Assembly: GCA_033675265.1 (NCBI GenBank)
Contig: JAUJYZ010000593.1
Location: 232,501 to 296,500 of the forward strand
From: Actinostola sp. cb2023
Lineage: Eukaryota; Cnidaria; Anthozoa; Actiniaria; Actinostolidae
Direction of reading: 5' to 3'
DNA length: 64,000 nucleotides
How positions within the stretch are numbered: position 1 is the stretch's first letter; every line of letters starts with the position of its first letter. Position numbers and translations under genes: made by a program. Positions 28,997 through 41,309 of this stretch are shown in pieces. The notes beneath the pieces are model-generated. The model was not told the DNA's origin and searched no databases. It saw only the letters and a program-made list of their open reading frames with translations.

Positions 28997-31081
28997 TTAT
29001 AAACGTTTTACGTACGATACATGTCGTTCATTAGGAACAATATTTGTGCGAAGTCTGAAATCTCGTTGAGTGCTGGGGTGCATGTCAAATAGCAAATAAC
29101 CATACATATTGTCAGTTGCATCGTTGAAACTTTCTAATTCAGTCCTATAACAAAACGCTTGTTGAACCAAGGTAGAAATACCAAGAGAATCACGACAGTT
29201 TTTGAAAGCAAAAATGTAATGCAGTTTAAAGATATTGTGCGAGAAAACTTCCCTGGTGGAAATAAGTTCTGGACAATGTAGATTACCGTGATATTTCTAT
29301 GATGAGAAGAATGTTTTGTCATGTGATCAACCATACGCTGGTCGTTAGAACACGAAGCCATCAGATCGTCAACAATCATAATTCCTGGTTGGTTTTCAGA
29401 CAAGTCGAGAACGTTTTCGATTCTGGGAATCCGTCTACAAAAACGAGATTAGGTACTTCCTCTTTGAACTTAAGTAACGCTCCTGATAAGAACTGTAGCA
29501 AGAACAATAGGCCCGCGGCAACGGGAGCCGTTAGTAAAATCCGATGTCGAAGTGATAATTAAATTTTAGAAACCAATTTCATTGGCTTAGAGCTGTAAAG
29601 CGCCAAATTCAAATGGCTTTTCGAAAAGAACAAAATATTTACAGCAATCCAAATATCAAGACTTTGTCAGAAGCTTTGCAATTGAATTATCCATTGTATT
29701 ATAAGTTTCTATGGGATTTGTATGTGGGGAAGTTCACTTTTCGGAGTTGTTTACTGCGCTGAATGGGAATGCCGAGATCTGGCTACAATCGTAGATGACA
29801 TTAATGACTGAAAATGTCGTGCTATTGGAGCGGCATAAGACATGCTGACAATTGAAGTCCCTGACGTTATAAAGGCGAAGCGTTGTATACACAGAATACG
29901 TAAAGGATACAAGAAAACTAACAAAATGCGAACAACTAAGTATGTAGGTTAATCTTTGTCGAAGTAGATCGAACTTCAAACAACATTTCCTGCCGATTTA
30001 TAATAAAGCGAACACAATTACAGAATCAGTCAACAGGCAATCAATATTTGCCGGGAAATGCTACCTCGAGCGCGCATTATTCTACCGCCAACAAAACAAT
30101 AACAAAATGTATGTTCAAAGTTTAGTTCTTCAAAGAGTTAGTTCGTCATTGGCCATGGCGACAGTGTCCAGGATATCAAAATCCGCTTGTATCAGTTTCT
30201 AGTTGGATTTCTCCATTCCCAAGGGGGGAACATTCTTAGCGACGGAGCATTTGCATCACTTTATAATTCCAGCCTACGAAATTATCATTGCACAGAAGAC
30301 ACCCTCACGATGAATAAATGGCCAAACAAGCAATTATCGAGAAGCAAGGGCCGGTCTTTGTGCTTTGCTTCATGTAAGGGCTATTTGATATCAGAATTTA
30401 TCACCTTGTGATTTTGTTCATGTACCAGCAGGCAAAGGTCAACACGTACGCGTTCGCTCGATCTCGGCTTCAGCGCAACTCTAGCTAACTCAGCTCGAAT
30501 ACATCTACATCTATGTAGACTATGTTCGACTGATCAGTAGCAGTGACTAGAATTGACTAAAAGAGGCCAAAAGATCGACAAAACCAGGTAAAAGTTCTCG
30601 ATTTACAAAGACGAGAAAAGCATGGCGTCGCAGCGGAATGAGTGGAATGTCCATGTGGCTGTACGCCGAACACACTTCGATTGGTTCCCCACATACGATT
30701 CCCACGGAAATCGGCCGAATGATGGTTTGGACAATGAATTCGTGGAATATCATTAAAAATCGGAATAAATCGGAACTTTTACGGGAAATAATCGGGAAAA
30801 AGCATTTTTGACCAATCAGAGGGCCGTATTTAATTGAATAATTGGATTAAAATAAGCTCTTACTGCGCAGCCGTTGCCGTAGAGCGCTAAAGTTCTTATC
30901 AGGAGCGTTACTTAACAAAGCAAGACTGATATGCTCCATAACAGTAAACAGTTTTGAAAATTTCTCCAGCAAACATCTCTTCAAGGTCTTTCAACAATTT
31001 CAGTGTTAAAACTGTTTTTCCGCATTGAGAAGGTCCCGACATCATGATACTTGAAGGAGTCTTAAACCTTACATCTGCCAT
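28997..31081 (-). pseudogene. Polinton-like genome-packaging ATPase, split by a transposon
   Basis: The N-terminal part (31081 down to 30916) starts ATG and carries a Walker A motif GPSQCGKT. The C-terminal part (29469-28997) carries a Walker B-like segment IMIVDDLM, then HHRNITV and, at the end, YGYLLFDMHPS. These are features of the FtsK/HerA-type ATPase that packages DNA in Polinton-like elements. The two parts are separated by the TTAA-flanked element at 29474-30911; the frame is continuous across it when one TTAA is counted. Further frame breaks exist near 29410 and 29200, so the gene was already decaying. No polymerase, integrase or capsid gene was recognised nearby. Confidence 0.65.
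29474..30911. mobile_element. TTAA-flanked DNA transposon, 1438 bp, inside the ATPase gene
   Basis: TTAA at 29470-29473 and 30912-30915 flank inverted ends that begin GTAACGCTCCTGATAAG and match over 25 bp with one mismatch. No transposase frame was found inside. TTAA targeting suggests piggyBac- or Kolobok-type transposase supplied in trans. The ends differ from those of the 655-bp TTAA element at 9.6 kb, so two TTAA families are present. Confidence 0.85.
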
Positions 31082-31798
31082 GGCTGAGGCACTTGTATAC
31101 TAACGAGAAAAGCACAACAGAACTAAGTATTTATCAATTTACTTTATTTTTATTGACACACTTTCTTTAACCGGAAAAGAGGAGGTCGAGGGCCAGCTCT
31201 AAGAGTAATTGATGAAACGCGAGGTCAGCTGGGGCATCTGCATCGTGAATTGGTGACTGTGCTTTGGCCCTTAAACATTAAAGAGTTGCCCTTGAAATGT
31301 GTCACTCCAATTAAATTTATTGCGTTTTTAGCCTTGGCCGAGTACAAGGTTATTAGGGGTGCTTTCCATTTGTTCAAACAATTCGGTTGGGGTGACCGAT
31401 GCATAATGGTAAGAACTTTTCCACTCACGTAGCAAGCCAGATGGAATGGGAGCTTACCATTAATGCTTTGATCCGGTTTGGATTTGGAATGTATTCTGTG
31501 GGATCCCTGAGATAACTGGAACCGAGAGATTCCATATCTCGATATTTCGCAAACCGGAGTACTTTGACGCGATATTTGTAACCCTCAAGCGAATTATTTT
31601 TCGATTTTCATCGAGAAAATGTTCAGAAATCTTTCTTGCTCCAAATTAAATATACAACAATATAAATAAAATATAAATTTTAAATATACAACATATGTCA
31701 CAAGCATTTTACTTGCACTTTAATGTTACCCTAGTTAATTATTATTAACGCAAAACCCCTACAATACAATGACGAGTTGCAATGACGGTACAGGGAGG
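31082..31798. other. Spacer beside the Polinton-like block
   Basis: A 67-codon minus-strand frame (31428-31225) lies here. I could not assign it, and it may be part of the Polinton block. The rest is AT-rich without features. Confidence 0.35.
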
Positions 31799-31980
31799 TT
31801 ACTCAGACAGGTCTTGTAAAATGCTGTCTATCAATGAATCCAAGCACTTTGCCTTGACACTGAGGGTACAATATCCACAAGAAAATGGACAGTAGTTCTT
31901 TAGAGAACGCTTGGATTTTGAATACTTGCACAAGCCTTTTTCCTTCCACACGGAGCAGTAGTAGTGATTGTCTGAACATT
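31799..31980 (-). CDS. ShKT-domain exon
   Basis: After a pyrimidine-rich acceptor (CCCTTCCCCTTTTAG-like) the exon encodes a six-cysteine ShKT module of about 36 residues with the spacing C-x6-C-x7-C-x11-C-x3-C-x2-C, then a 24-residue tail and TAA. The exon begins in phase 1. ShKT modules occur in cnidarian peptide toxins but far more widely as accessory domains of secreted proteases and other extracellular proteins. Nearby exons of a chymotrypsin-like protease on the same strand suggest the second. The final GAGTAACC could also act as a donor, in which case the exon continues. Confidence 0.65.
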
Positions 31981-32047
31981 CTAAAGGGGAAGGGAACAAT
32001 ACATTATTAATCAATGAGGGTACGTTTATCATGTAATTTCAAAACGT

Positions 32048-32338
32048 AAACTCATAGGACAACAAAATGATGATCATATCTGGAAAGAGCTCGATGAAAT
32101 TAGTAAAAATGTGAAGTTTGGAAAAGATCGCTTCACAAATTGCGAAGATATTTGAATTTTCAAAAATCGAAATTTTGTATGAAAATAGTTTTGTTGGAGG
32201 CAAGAGTTGCCTACCAGCGTGAATCAGTTTCAAATGTTTTCATATAAAATTTCGAATTTTGAAAATTCATATCTTCGCGATCGCAATTTCAACGAGCTCT
32301 TTCCTCTATGATAATCATGCATTTCTCTGTCCTATGAG
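32048..32338. repeat. MITE-like inverted repeat
   Basis: ACTCATAGGACA...GATGATCATATCTGGAAAGAGCTCG is mirrored by CGAGCTCTTTCC...ATGATAATCATGC...TGTCCTATGAGT. The inner arms around GAAGATATTTGAATTTTC also match. It is a foldback of about 290 bp. Confidence 0.7.
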
Positions 32339-32473
32339 TATATCTGACGGGGCACGCAGGAACAATGATCATGAAATCATTTTACATGAGAAATAATTCA
32401 ATTCCTTAGGGGAAATGTATTCCTTTATCCTGCCCCCTGTCATGGCTGCCGGCACGTGATCGTGCAAATCCTC

Positions 32474-32826
<353 letters not shown>

Positions 32827-32949
32827 AACAAAAATGCAGAGTGCAATTTAGAAAAGTGTGAAATAGTACTAATTTTAAATAGTACTAAATAGTGCTATTT
32901 CTATTGTTTTCTATTGTTTCATTACTGCTATTTTCAGCGGTCTTTCCCA

Positions 32950-33927
32950 CTATACATCGGAAAAGATTTGCCTACAAATTGGAACATTTGGTCTTTTCGG
33001 CCCTAGCCCCTGCGAATCCCTTCGAATTCTTATTCTTCTTTTTTCCTGTCAGTTTCTGATTGTTTTTCACTTCAGTATATTAATATTATATATATAATAT
33101 GCAATATGTACTTCAGTTTTTTAAATTTACATTTTCGCTTGACCCCCTCCCCTCCCCCTCCACGAAATCCCCAAATCAGTCATAGATTATTGCTTTTATA
33201 ATTTCATGCCGTGATTAGATCTGATTAATACATCGACATATATAACACTTACTTGATACATTAATTGTGCATGGAAAAAGGGTTCACTACTGCTTTGCGT
33301 TGAGTATTTCCACCCGCTATCAGTTCCCTCAGATTCATCAGTTTTGTTTGTGCAACGGCGAAGGCACAAGCTGTTATCAATAGTCATACTAACAACACCA
33401 GAGAAGCCTGACACATCATATTTTTGAATGCCCAGGAGTTTACATCGAGTCAAACTAATACAATGATCAATAGATATAAATACTAGGAAGAGCTTCGAGG
33501 CTGTTGTGTATATACTCTGTATGGGACTCTATAAAAACTGGCCGCAATACGGTGCGAAAATTTTACGAACTAACATGTATTTGGTATCAAAATGTCCATA
33601 AAAGCGCGGGCTATGCTAATCCGTAGTTAATTTCGTGACTAGGCCTGTGTAGTTTCAATAAAAGCTATTTATGTGGGCTGACAGGCCAGTTTGAGGTCAT
33701 GTCACGCCAATTCTCTTGTAAGGTAGACCCATTCAACTAAAAAAATACGGTACTTTTTTGCATCGAATTTCAATTATAACCAAATAATATGGTCCACGAA
33801 AGATAAAAAAAAACTAAATCCGTCGTTAACTTTTTAGTTATATGCATTTATACGAGGAAAATTGCAAAAAAACCTTGAATTTGAGTCCATGTTTGTATGT
33901 ACTAGAATGTGGGGGCGTGCCAGAGAA
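32950..33927 (-). repeat. Duplicated block, inverted relative to 52533-53492
   Basis: The minus strand here matches the plus strand of 52533-53492 nearly throughout, from CTCTGGC(A/G)TGCCCCCAC to TTTGCCTACAAATTGGAAC. It carries the exon-like segment at 33450-33258. Confidence 0.85.
33258..33453 (-). pseudogene. Possible signal-peptide first exon, copy A
   Basis: This copy matches 53001-53195, where one frame encodes a clear signal peptide. Here a three-base insertion after GTTAGTAT makes a TGA in that frame, while the alternative frame (TDESEGTDSGWKY...) stays open to a consensus GTAAGT donor. Which frame is used, if any, is unclear. It lies upstream of the ShKT exon on the same strand. Confidence 0.4.
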
Positions 33928-35508
33928 ATTCTAGCTGACTACTTGTGACAAATCTTTCCCGATGAAGCTAGCCGCATGCATACAAATTAGCCCACTTCAC
34001 TGACGAGGAGTCGTACAGGCAGCATGTCTCAAACCCGTTTGTACACTGAGATTAGAAGAACATCGCCAGCCTTCGCCTGGATCTCTTGTTGGTGCTGCTC
34101 AAAAAGTGAAACAAGCTTTAATTCGTACCACTCATGTCGCTGGTAAATCTACTGTCAAGAAACCAGCCTCATATAGTCCTTCTATGCTCGGCGTCCATCT
34201 CATGCAGTCAACTACCAAATGAGCTGCTCAGCATGACCACGAGGTGATATTCTGTATATGAAACGTTCTCTAGCCTTTATTTCGTTTTCTAGTCAGGTTT
34301 TGCAATATAGTCTTCACGTGTTTTCGTTTATTAGCGGTACAACTAGATTTTATCAGGCCACAGGGATGGCAGTACGAGATTTACTCCACGCTTTTGCGTT
34401 GGCATGGCCGACCCTCGTTTAGCCGATGGTTTCTTATTTTATGTTTATTCTAATTGCCTAGAACAGTTTTTCAGGGGTATACAACGCTTAATGGTCACAG
34501 AGATGACGATTTTTACAGCTTTCTATGGATCACAGAGTTGGTCGAGTTGATAAAATGTGCTTATAAGTGCTTATGCATATTTGGCCACAGAGCTGGCGCA
34601 CGTGTAGCAATAGAATGTGTTTATATTAATTAGCCACAGGGTTGGCAAGATATTCATTGCGGGTTAACAATTGATTGTTGAATTTGGTTTATGTGCCTAC
34701 TGCATGTGTGTTGGTCACAGAGATGACGAGTATCTTCTCTTCAGTTATCTATGCGGATCACAGAGCTGATAAAAACGAGTCATTATGCATGTTTCTGGCC
34801 ACAGAGCTGGCACGTATAGCAATATAATGTGTTTAGCCACTGGGTTGGCAAGTTAGTTACTGCCGCATGACAGCTGGTCACAGAGATGACGAGTATTTTC
34901 TCAGCCGTGTTTTCTATGGATCACAGAGCTGATTGCCCGGGGGGTCTCCTTTTATTCTCCCCAGTGACAGTGCTTGAAAGGGTCTCTAAAGCAGCCTCTC
35001 GGATTACCGGGCGCCAAGGCTGTCACTGCCTGGGTTTCATTTCGGTGACAGCATTATCATGTTGCCGTCTCTCAGTTCTCATGTTCCTTAGCATTTATCA
35101 GGTCCTTCTTCGATCCTTCTTCCTTTTGCCAGTTCATCACTGGAAGCGCTGGAAGCCGTATCATACCCACAATGGGAATTGCTTAGTCACTGTGATCCAC
35201 AAAAGGTGCATGTTACGCAGGACAAATTGGATCTCTTATGACGGCGCTCAGCTACTAGCCCAGGGAGTGGCAGCAGAAATGCCCATATTTATGCGATCAT
35301 ATCGACACTTGTGATTCCGGGCCGCGAGTATTTACAGATATATCTAACCTTACGCCACGTGATCCCCAATGTTTTGTGGCAGGGGACCGATACAGGGAAA
35401 CAGCTGTTTTCGGATCCTACTTTATTTTTGAGATTGGGAGGATTATAACGTAAGGCCTCAAGGAATAGATTATAGCTAGCCGCAGGAGTAACCAAAGTTA
35501 CTTCCCTG
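33928..35508 (+). other. Spacer with degenerate CACAGAG-type repeats
   Basis: Between 34490 and 34935, GGTCACAGAGATGACGA, GATCACAGAG(C/T)TG, GGCCACAGAGCTGGC and AGCCAC(A/T)GGGTTGGCAAG recur in the same order in about two and a half units of roughly 160-220 bp. A 142-codon frame at 34886-35314 starts within the repeats and shows no domain. Confidence 0.5.
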
Positions 35509-36037
35509 GGGCCGGTTGCATAAAACTTACGAGTCTACTTAAGTGTACTCGTAATTTAAGACTGTTGCAAATAATGAGTTAATTGCTCACTTAAGAGTTT
35601 CACTTAAGTATTGGATCTTACGATTATCGTAAGTGACCACTTAAGTGCTGTTTATGCAACGAAATATACGGGTGTTGCACAAACGCTTTGCGCCCATTTC
35701 TTAAGTGCAGAAGTCGTCCGTAAATTTACGGGAGCCCTAGAGGTCCCGTAAAACTAAGTGCGTCATGGAAAATCTTACTTTCAGTTTCAAATTTCCTTCA
35801 ATATTTTTAATTTATAAACATATCATAGCCTGGTATTGTAAGTGTGTTTATTTGGACTAATTTGGAGATATATATTTTCAGGAAAAAGTATTATGCTTTT
35901 TAGCGCTATTTTGCAGCATGCATGTATGCACATTTTAAGATTTGACAAGCAAATTTTGGCATTTATAGGTTTTATTTATCCTGCCGCTAGAATAGTTTAG
36001 ATGGAGAACAGTCAGATGGCCATGAAGCCTTAGAATC

Positions 36038-36428
36038 CCCGGGGGGGGGGGGGGGGGGGGATGGGGGAGTTACTCCCTTTGCCCAAGTGGTAGGGGTGAT
36101 CGGCGCTCCTTTTAGGGTTCAAAATATTTCCTGTGTGTACCTTTTAGGGTTCCGACTCAAAAGTCAGTTACGTAACATGACTCCGTACCTTTTAGGGTCG
36201 ATTGTTATTTAATTTCTTTAGAACCGCAGAAAAAAAGATAATAATAATCATAATCATCATCATCATCATCATATATGGTCGTACCTTTTAGGGGTTGGAA
36301 TTAACATGGCTCCAACATCTCTTTTAATTTATGCGTACCTTTTAGGGTCGTTTTCAAAATCAACCGGATCACCCCTACCACTTGGACAAAGGGAGTAACC
36401 CCCCCCCCCCCCCCCCCCCCCCCTCGGG
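36038..36428. mobile_element. Nested G-run element with 9-bp TSD
   Basis: CTTAGAATC flanks the element at 36029-36037 and 36429-36437. The ends are CCCGGGGGGG.../...CCCCCCCTCGGG with inner arms GGGAGTTACTCCCTTTG/CAAAGGGAGTAACCCC and GGTAGGGGTGATC/GATCACCCCTACC. GTACCTTTTAGGG occurs about five times inside. A 9-bp TSD is usual for Mutator-like elements. Confidence 0.85.
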
Positions 36429-36434
36429 CTTAGA

Positions 36435-36715
36435 ATCGACGAGTGAGCAGTTAAACTCAGAGCAAGATATTAGTTGGGAGGACAATGTGCCACAACAACC
36501 AAAGAAAGAAGAAAAGAAAAGTCCACAAGTGAGAGCAGGCGACACCACAATCATAAGTAATCTGTACGAACAACAAGTTTAGACAATCTTAAAAAAAATT
36601 AAAAAAGAGGAACATGAGATTAAAATGCGAGTATTAAGAAAGAAATAACAATTACTAGACCTACAAATTAAAATTGCAAAAGACGAACTCGCACAAATAA
36701 CTGGATATATATATA
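36435..36715 (+). pseudogene. Harbinger Myb-like protein, C-terminal remnant
   Basis: The plus strand encodes an acidic then basic segment (EQDISWEDN...KKEEKKSPQ), LYEQQV, an in-frame TAG, and then a charged helix (KKIKKEEHEIKMRVLRKK) with a further stop. This resembles the C-terminal coiled region of Myb/SANT-like proteins that accompany Harbinger transposases. It is cut upstream by the nested 391-bp element. Confidence 0.4.
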
Positions 36716-37477
36716 AATGTGCTCATTTTACTTTCCTTTATTTCATCAAGTAATCGTTTACATTTTTGTACAATCGATGTTATTAAGTTTTGAAAGTTTT
36801 TTGATTTATTGGCTTCTATAGGTTTTGTTAATTATACATTTTTGTAATCAAATTCTATGAGTTCTATCAATTAAAAATATTTATGCTTAGCGAAGCACTT
36901 AAGTGTCCCCGTAAATTCACTCTTAAGTAATTCCATATCAAACTTATGTCCTGCATCATTGAACATTTGCTCCTGTTGGGATCCAGTATCACGCGGACAA
37001 CGTTTTTTGTTAATGCTTTGTTTACTAATGCACGTGAGGCCCGATTGATCCAGCAATTTGTTCACTATGACCGCTAAATAAAGCAGATTCGTACGTGACT
37101 GGTTTATCATTTCTGAATTCATATTTTTCCTTTGACAATGTGTAAATCAGGTAGCTAAAATATAAGAGAGGATGGAAAAGCTGCATATGTTTCCTCAAAG
37201 GGAAAATATATCACAAATTCGAACTAACTTATTGATCTCGTGCGTGTAAATATTGGAAATTGCCTTCAAAAAACGTCCTTTCCGAGCCATAATTTATTTG
37301 CGAATTCGCCGGCCTATGTAGCTTCTACATACAGACCGCGATACAGTGCACCAATATGATGTTCACAATTACCAAACAAAGAGTTTTAGATTTCATTTTG
37401 CCACCGCTTAATTAAGTTTAATATACATGTATTTTATATCAAAATGCGCATACAATTACAGAGCATTAGAATCTGGC

Positions 37478-37880
37478 GGTAGGTTTTTGATTGACACAAT
37501 TCCCAAGGGTTTCTGAGGGTTTCAGTGCGTAGCGTATCTCACGCTATCCTATCATCAGAAATTTCAGTTCTATCGACTTTGAAGAAACGGAAAATGCCAC
37601 CTTCAAATCTATTTATTTTTGCTTGAATTGCCAGCTTATTCATTCCTTACATATTCGTCTTTTATATTCCGTTGGTAGGTTTTTGATTGACACAATTCCC
37701 AAGGATTTCTGAGGGTTTTAGTGCGTAGCGTATGTTACGCTCTCCTATATCTCTTCAGCAATTTCAGTTCTATCGACTTTGAAGAAACGGAAAATGCCAC
37801 CTTCAAATCTATTTATTTTTGCTTGAATTGCCAGCTTATTCATTCCTTACATATTCATATTTTATATTCCGTTGGTAGGT
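37478..37880 (+). repeat. Two-unit tandem duplication inside the Harbinger element
   Basis: GTAGGTTTTTGATTGACACA starts units at about 37480 and 37674, and the first bases of a third occur at 37876. The units are about 195-200 bp and nearly identical. Confidence 0.85.
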
Positions 37881-38222
37881 TTTTGATTTGTATTTTAACA
37901 ATGCAGTAAAAAGCAAAAATGTATCAAAATTATGCTGTTTTTCGCCTAAACAAGACTCGCCTCATCTGCATATGTGAAACAATGACCTTTTGTATAACAT
38001 AAGTTTGATATGCACTTACGAAAGTGTTCAGTAAGCTTCATGCAACACGCTTTAGGAAACCCGTAACACAATCTTAAGTGCCTCACTTAAGTGAACACTT
38101 AAGTACAGATTTTATGCAACCGGCCCCTGGCCCATAGCTTAAAGAGTGAAGGGAAGCCGGTGGAAATATATTACTATTTTCAAGCTTTTCTGAATGTTTC
38201 ATCTATGCTAGCCAACTCTTAA

Positions 38223-38548
<326 letters not shown>

Positions 38549-38633
38549 TATACGTGCCAAACTGTTTACATAACAGTCATAACCTTCTTATGTTAATTTG
38601 ACTATTATTCATTGAATTTCTCGTCACTTCACC

Positions 38634-38671
38634 TTGATAATGGCGTCATGATGACTCCGAAACGTCGGTCT
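38634..38671 (+). ncRNA. Degenerate hammerhead-ribozyme-like motif
   Basis: CTTGATAA, a stem II (GGCGTCA/TGACTCC with one mismatch), then GAAAC and GTCGG. UGAUAA in place of UGAUGA should impair cleavage. It lies between two AAT arrays and probably marks the end of a lost retroelement. A reverse-oriented relative (GCGAAACGTCGG) is at about 38770-38806. Confidence 0.35.
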
Positions 38672-38704
38672 ATATACATTTTGTCATATGTTTTTGCCTG
38701 TCTA

Positions 38705-38743
<39 letters not shown>

Positions 38744-41158
38744 GTAGATGTTAAAAATAAGATGATAAATTTCCGACGTTTCGCGACATTACTAACACCA
38801 TTCTCAAGGATAAAGTGCCAAAGTCAATGTAATAATATTAATGCTGATAATAATGCTGATAATAATAATCAAAATCATAATAATCATGTCATAATAATAG
38901 TAAATAATGTTATACTTTACCAAGATCAGGTTGTGCCAGGCATGGCGCAGGTTTTACCGCTGTGTGCATCTTAATCCAATCAACGAACGAACTTATTCTA
39001 GCGAACACAGTGTAAGTGGTTTTCGCTTCGCATTTTTCGTCTCCCCAGCTGATTGCACCGCGAACAACCCACTGACCATCTACAATCAAAAGTCTTCATT
39101 AGAGTATGTTTGGGAGACTTGAAATGGAAACAAAATATATTTTGCATGTATTAAAAGTTCAGCCAATAAATCCAAGGGTCACTCAAACATAGCGACTGGA
39201 AGCAGTGAGCTGGTGCTCAAAAGCGTCACAAAATGATTTTTTTTGAAAATACAAAATATGCAATTTCGTTTATGTAAAATTGTAGACAATAACGAAGAAC
39301 ATCAGAATCGATATATTTCATTTATTGTTATTCAAATAACATCCATTATTCTGGCCATCAATGGAATAATCCGTGTGTGGCCTGGTAACGAGTCTAAACA
39401 CATCTTATTCTATTTGTGAAAAACTGCTATAAATTTTAGCATGATCCTAAAATATTAGTGTTAAATACGAGAATTAAGGTAATTCCCTTGTTTTGCATTG
39501 CGCACGCTCAATTGCGCACGATTCTGAAGCTCGCGCGAGCTTGCGCACATTGGAAACCATTGGAAATCGTTAAATATTTCAAGTGTAACTGACGTTTTTT
39601 CAAAATAAATCGAAAACGAGAATGGTGGCCCCCATTTTATTGAGTTCTTTAATAATCGGTGCTGCGTATTATATATCGAAATATGAAGGAACGTTTATTG
39701 GATAAATTTTCAAACATTTAGATGAGAATAGTTAAAGCGTACGATTTCTGGATGCACATACTTGCATGTTTCGTTAATATTTCAACAATAATCATATAGT
39801 CATTCAATTACTTTGATTGATTTAGTAGAAGTAAACTTAGAATTATTTGTAATCTATGTTGTAAGGAAGTTCTTTGGACCGAGAAAAAAGGTTTTTCATT
39901 ACAACTTCCGGTTGCTACCACATTTGGCTATACACCTAAAAATTGATATATTTGAAGAGCATCTAGCGCGAAAACGAGAATGGTGACCCCTCTTTTTATT
40001 GCAGTTTTTAAATGTCCATTACATAATTAATGTCCATGCAAAGTTTCAGAACAAAGTTATTGGCAAAACTTATTTTAAGGAATTATAAAGAGCCGAAAAG
40101 GCTTTGCGTGACTACGTGTTGTATCATGCAAATCATTGGCCTTTGTGTCGACAAAAAATTCAGGAAACTTCCTAGGGTAACAGAAAAATAAAATTAACCA
40201 GTGTAAGATATTTTTTACCGCCATACTATTATATGCTGAATGGACAACTTGCTCCCAAAGATCTGTTGAAATCCTGATTGAAGTACTGGCATTAAAGCGC
40301 GAAATTTGAAAGACAAATGATGTTTTGATTGTATTTTTTGTCTGTCGACAGATGCATTCAGTCAACTTTGATGTTATATAATTACTGAAGTATAAGTCCG
40401 ATTTTAAACAGAGGAACGCCAAATTGTTAATAAATTAATGGACTTTATATTCTTCTGTATAGATTCTGATTTTCTATCTGGATTTGATTATTTTTTCGTC
40501 AAAACATATAGTTATGTAGAAAATCGGAACAAAAGGGGACACCTAATCTTTCATTGAAAACTTCCGCAATAATCTACAAACCAAAACGTCTTTAAGGAAT
40601 TAACACTAAATATGTTTTTCTCTCATATCTCTACTTATTCTAGCAGCAGCACGTTTTTATTCGACTCTATTATAAAGACGAAATTCAGTGAGACAGCCGT
40701 GTACAGCTCTAAATATGTGACGGGGGACATGCTAATTGTATACAGTCCTTCCTAATTGCATATCCAGATTTCACTCTAAATACAGTTTTATAGTTTTGTT
40801 TTTGCTTACTAAGCGATAATTTTATCATTTCTTGTCAAAATTGTGCTGAAATAATTGTCATTTCTCTACCCGATTACAGTAAGATCATCATGACAATTCA
40901 AACGTTCCACATAAGTTGACTTTGAGCATCAGCTCACTGCTCCCAGTCAGCCTGATTTGAGTGTAAAAAAGACGACGACGAATAATAATATATATTTAAT
41001 TTATACAGCGATTTGCAAAAAAAATTGGTAAAATCCTAATATTTAACAATTATTCGCCGAATGCGAAGTGATTATCGGTGAATATTCACTGAGACAAAGT
41101 CGAGGCTGAATATTCACTATAATCATAATCACTGAGCCTGAGGTGAATAATTGTTTTT

Positions 41159-41309
41159 GTATAATTTTAGACTTGAATATCAGAGAAAAGACGAAATTCA
41201 GGATAACAAAAAAACGTTTTATTAGTACTTACGTACCGTCTCATAATCACTGGTCGCTCGACCAATAACAGCGCGCGAAACTCTATATTCAAGTCTAAAA
41301 TTATACTAA
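41159..41309. repeat. Foldback with 23-bp ends
   Basis: GTATAATTTTAGACTTGAAT and its reverse complement ATTCAAGTCTAAAATTATAC bound a 151-bp stretch. Just upstream, AATATTCACT/AGTGATTAT-type repeats around 41050-41150 form a second small inverted structure. Confidence 0.7.

Larger units (their letters stand above)
35509..38126. mobile_element. Harbinger-like DNA transposon, decayed
   Basis: Perfect 17-bp inverted ends GGGCCGGTTGCATAAAA are flanked by the 3-bp direct repeat CTG (35506-35508 and 38127-38129). A 3-bp CWG target and a GGGCCGGTTGCA end are typical of PIF/Harbinger. ACTTAAGTG motifs are scattered near both ends. No DDE transposase was recognised; a Myb-like gene remnant lies at 36435-36715. 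Confidence 0.75.

Noticed and set aside
34886..35314. 142-codon plus-strand frame
   Set aside because: It begins in degenerate CACAGAG repeats, shows no domain and no splice support.
36382..36450. Start of a proline-rich frame
   Set aside because: The Pro run is the C-homopolymer at the end of the nested element; only the part after 36435 resembles a Myb-like C-terminus.
40075..40422. 115-codon minus-strand frame
   Set aside because: No recognisable domain, signal or splice context; it is within the length expected by chance in 64 kb.
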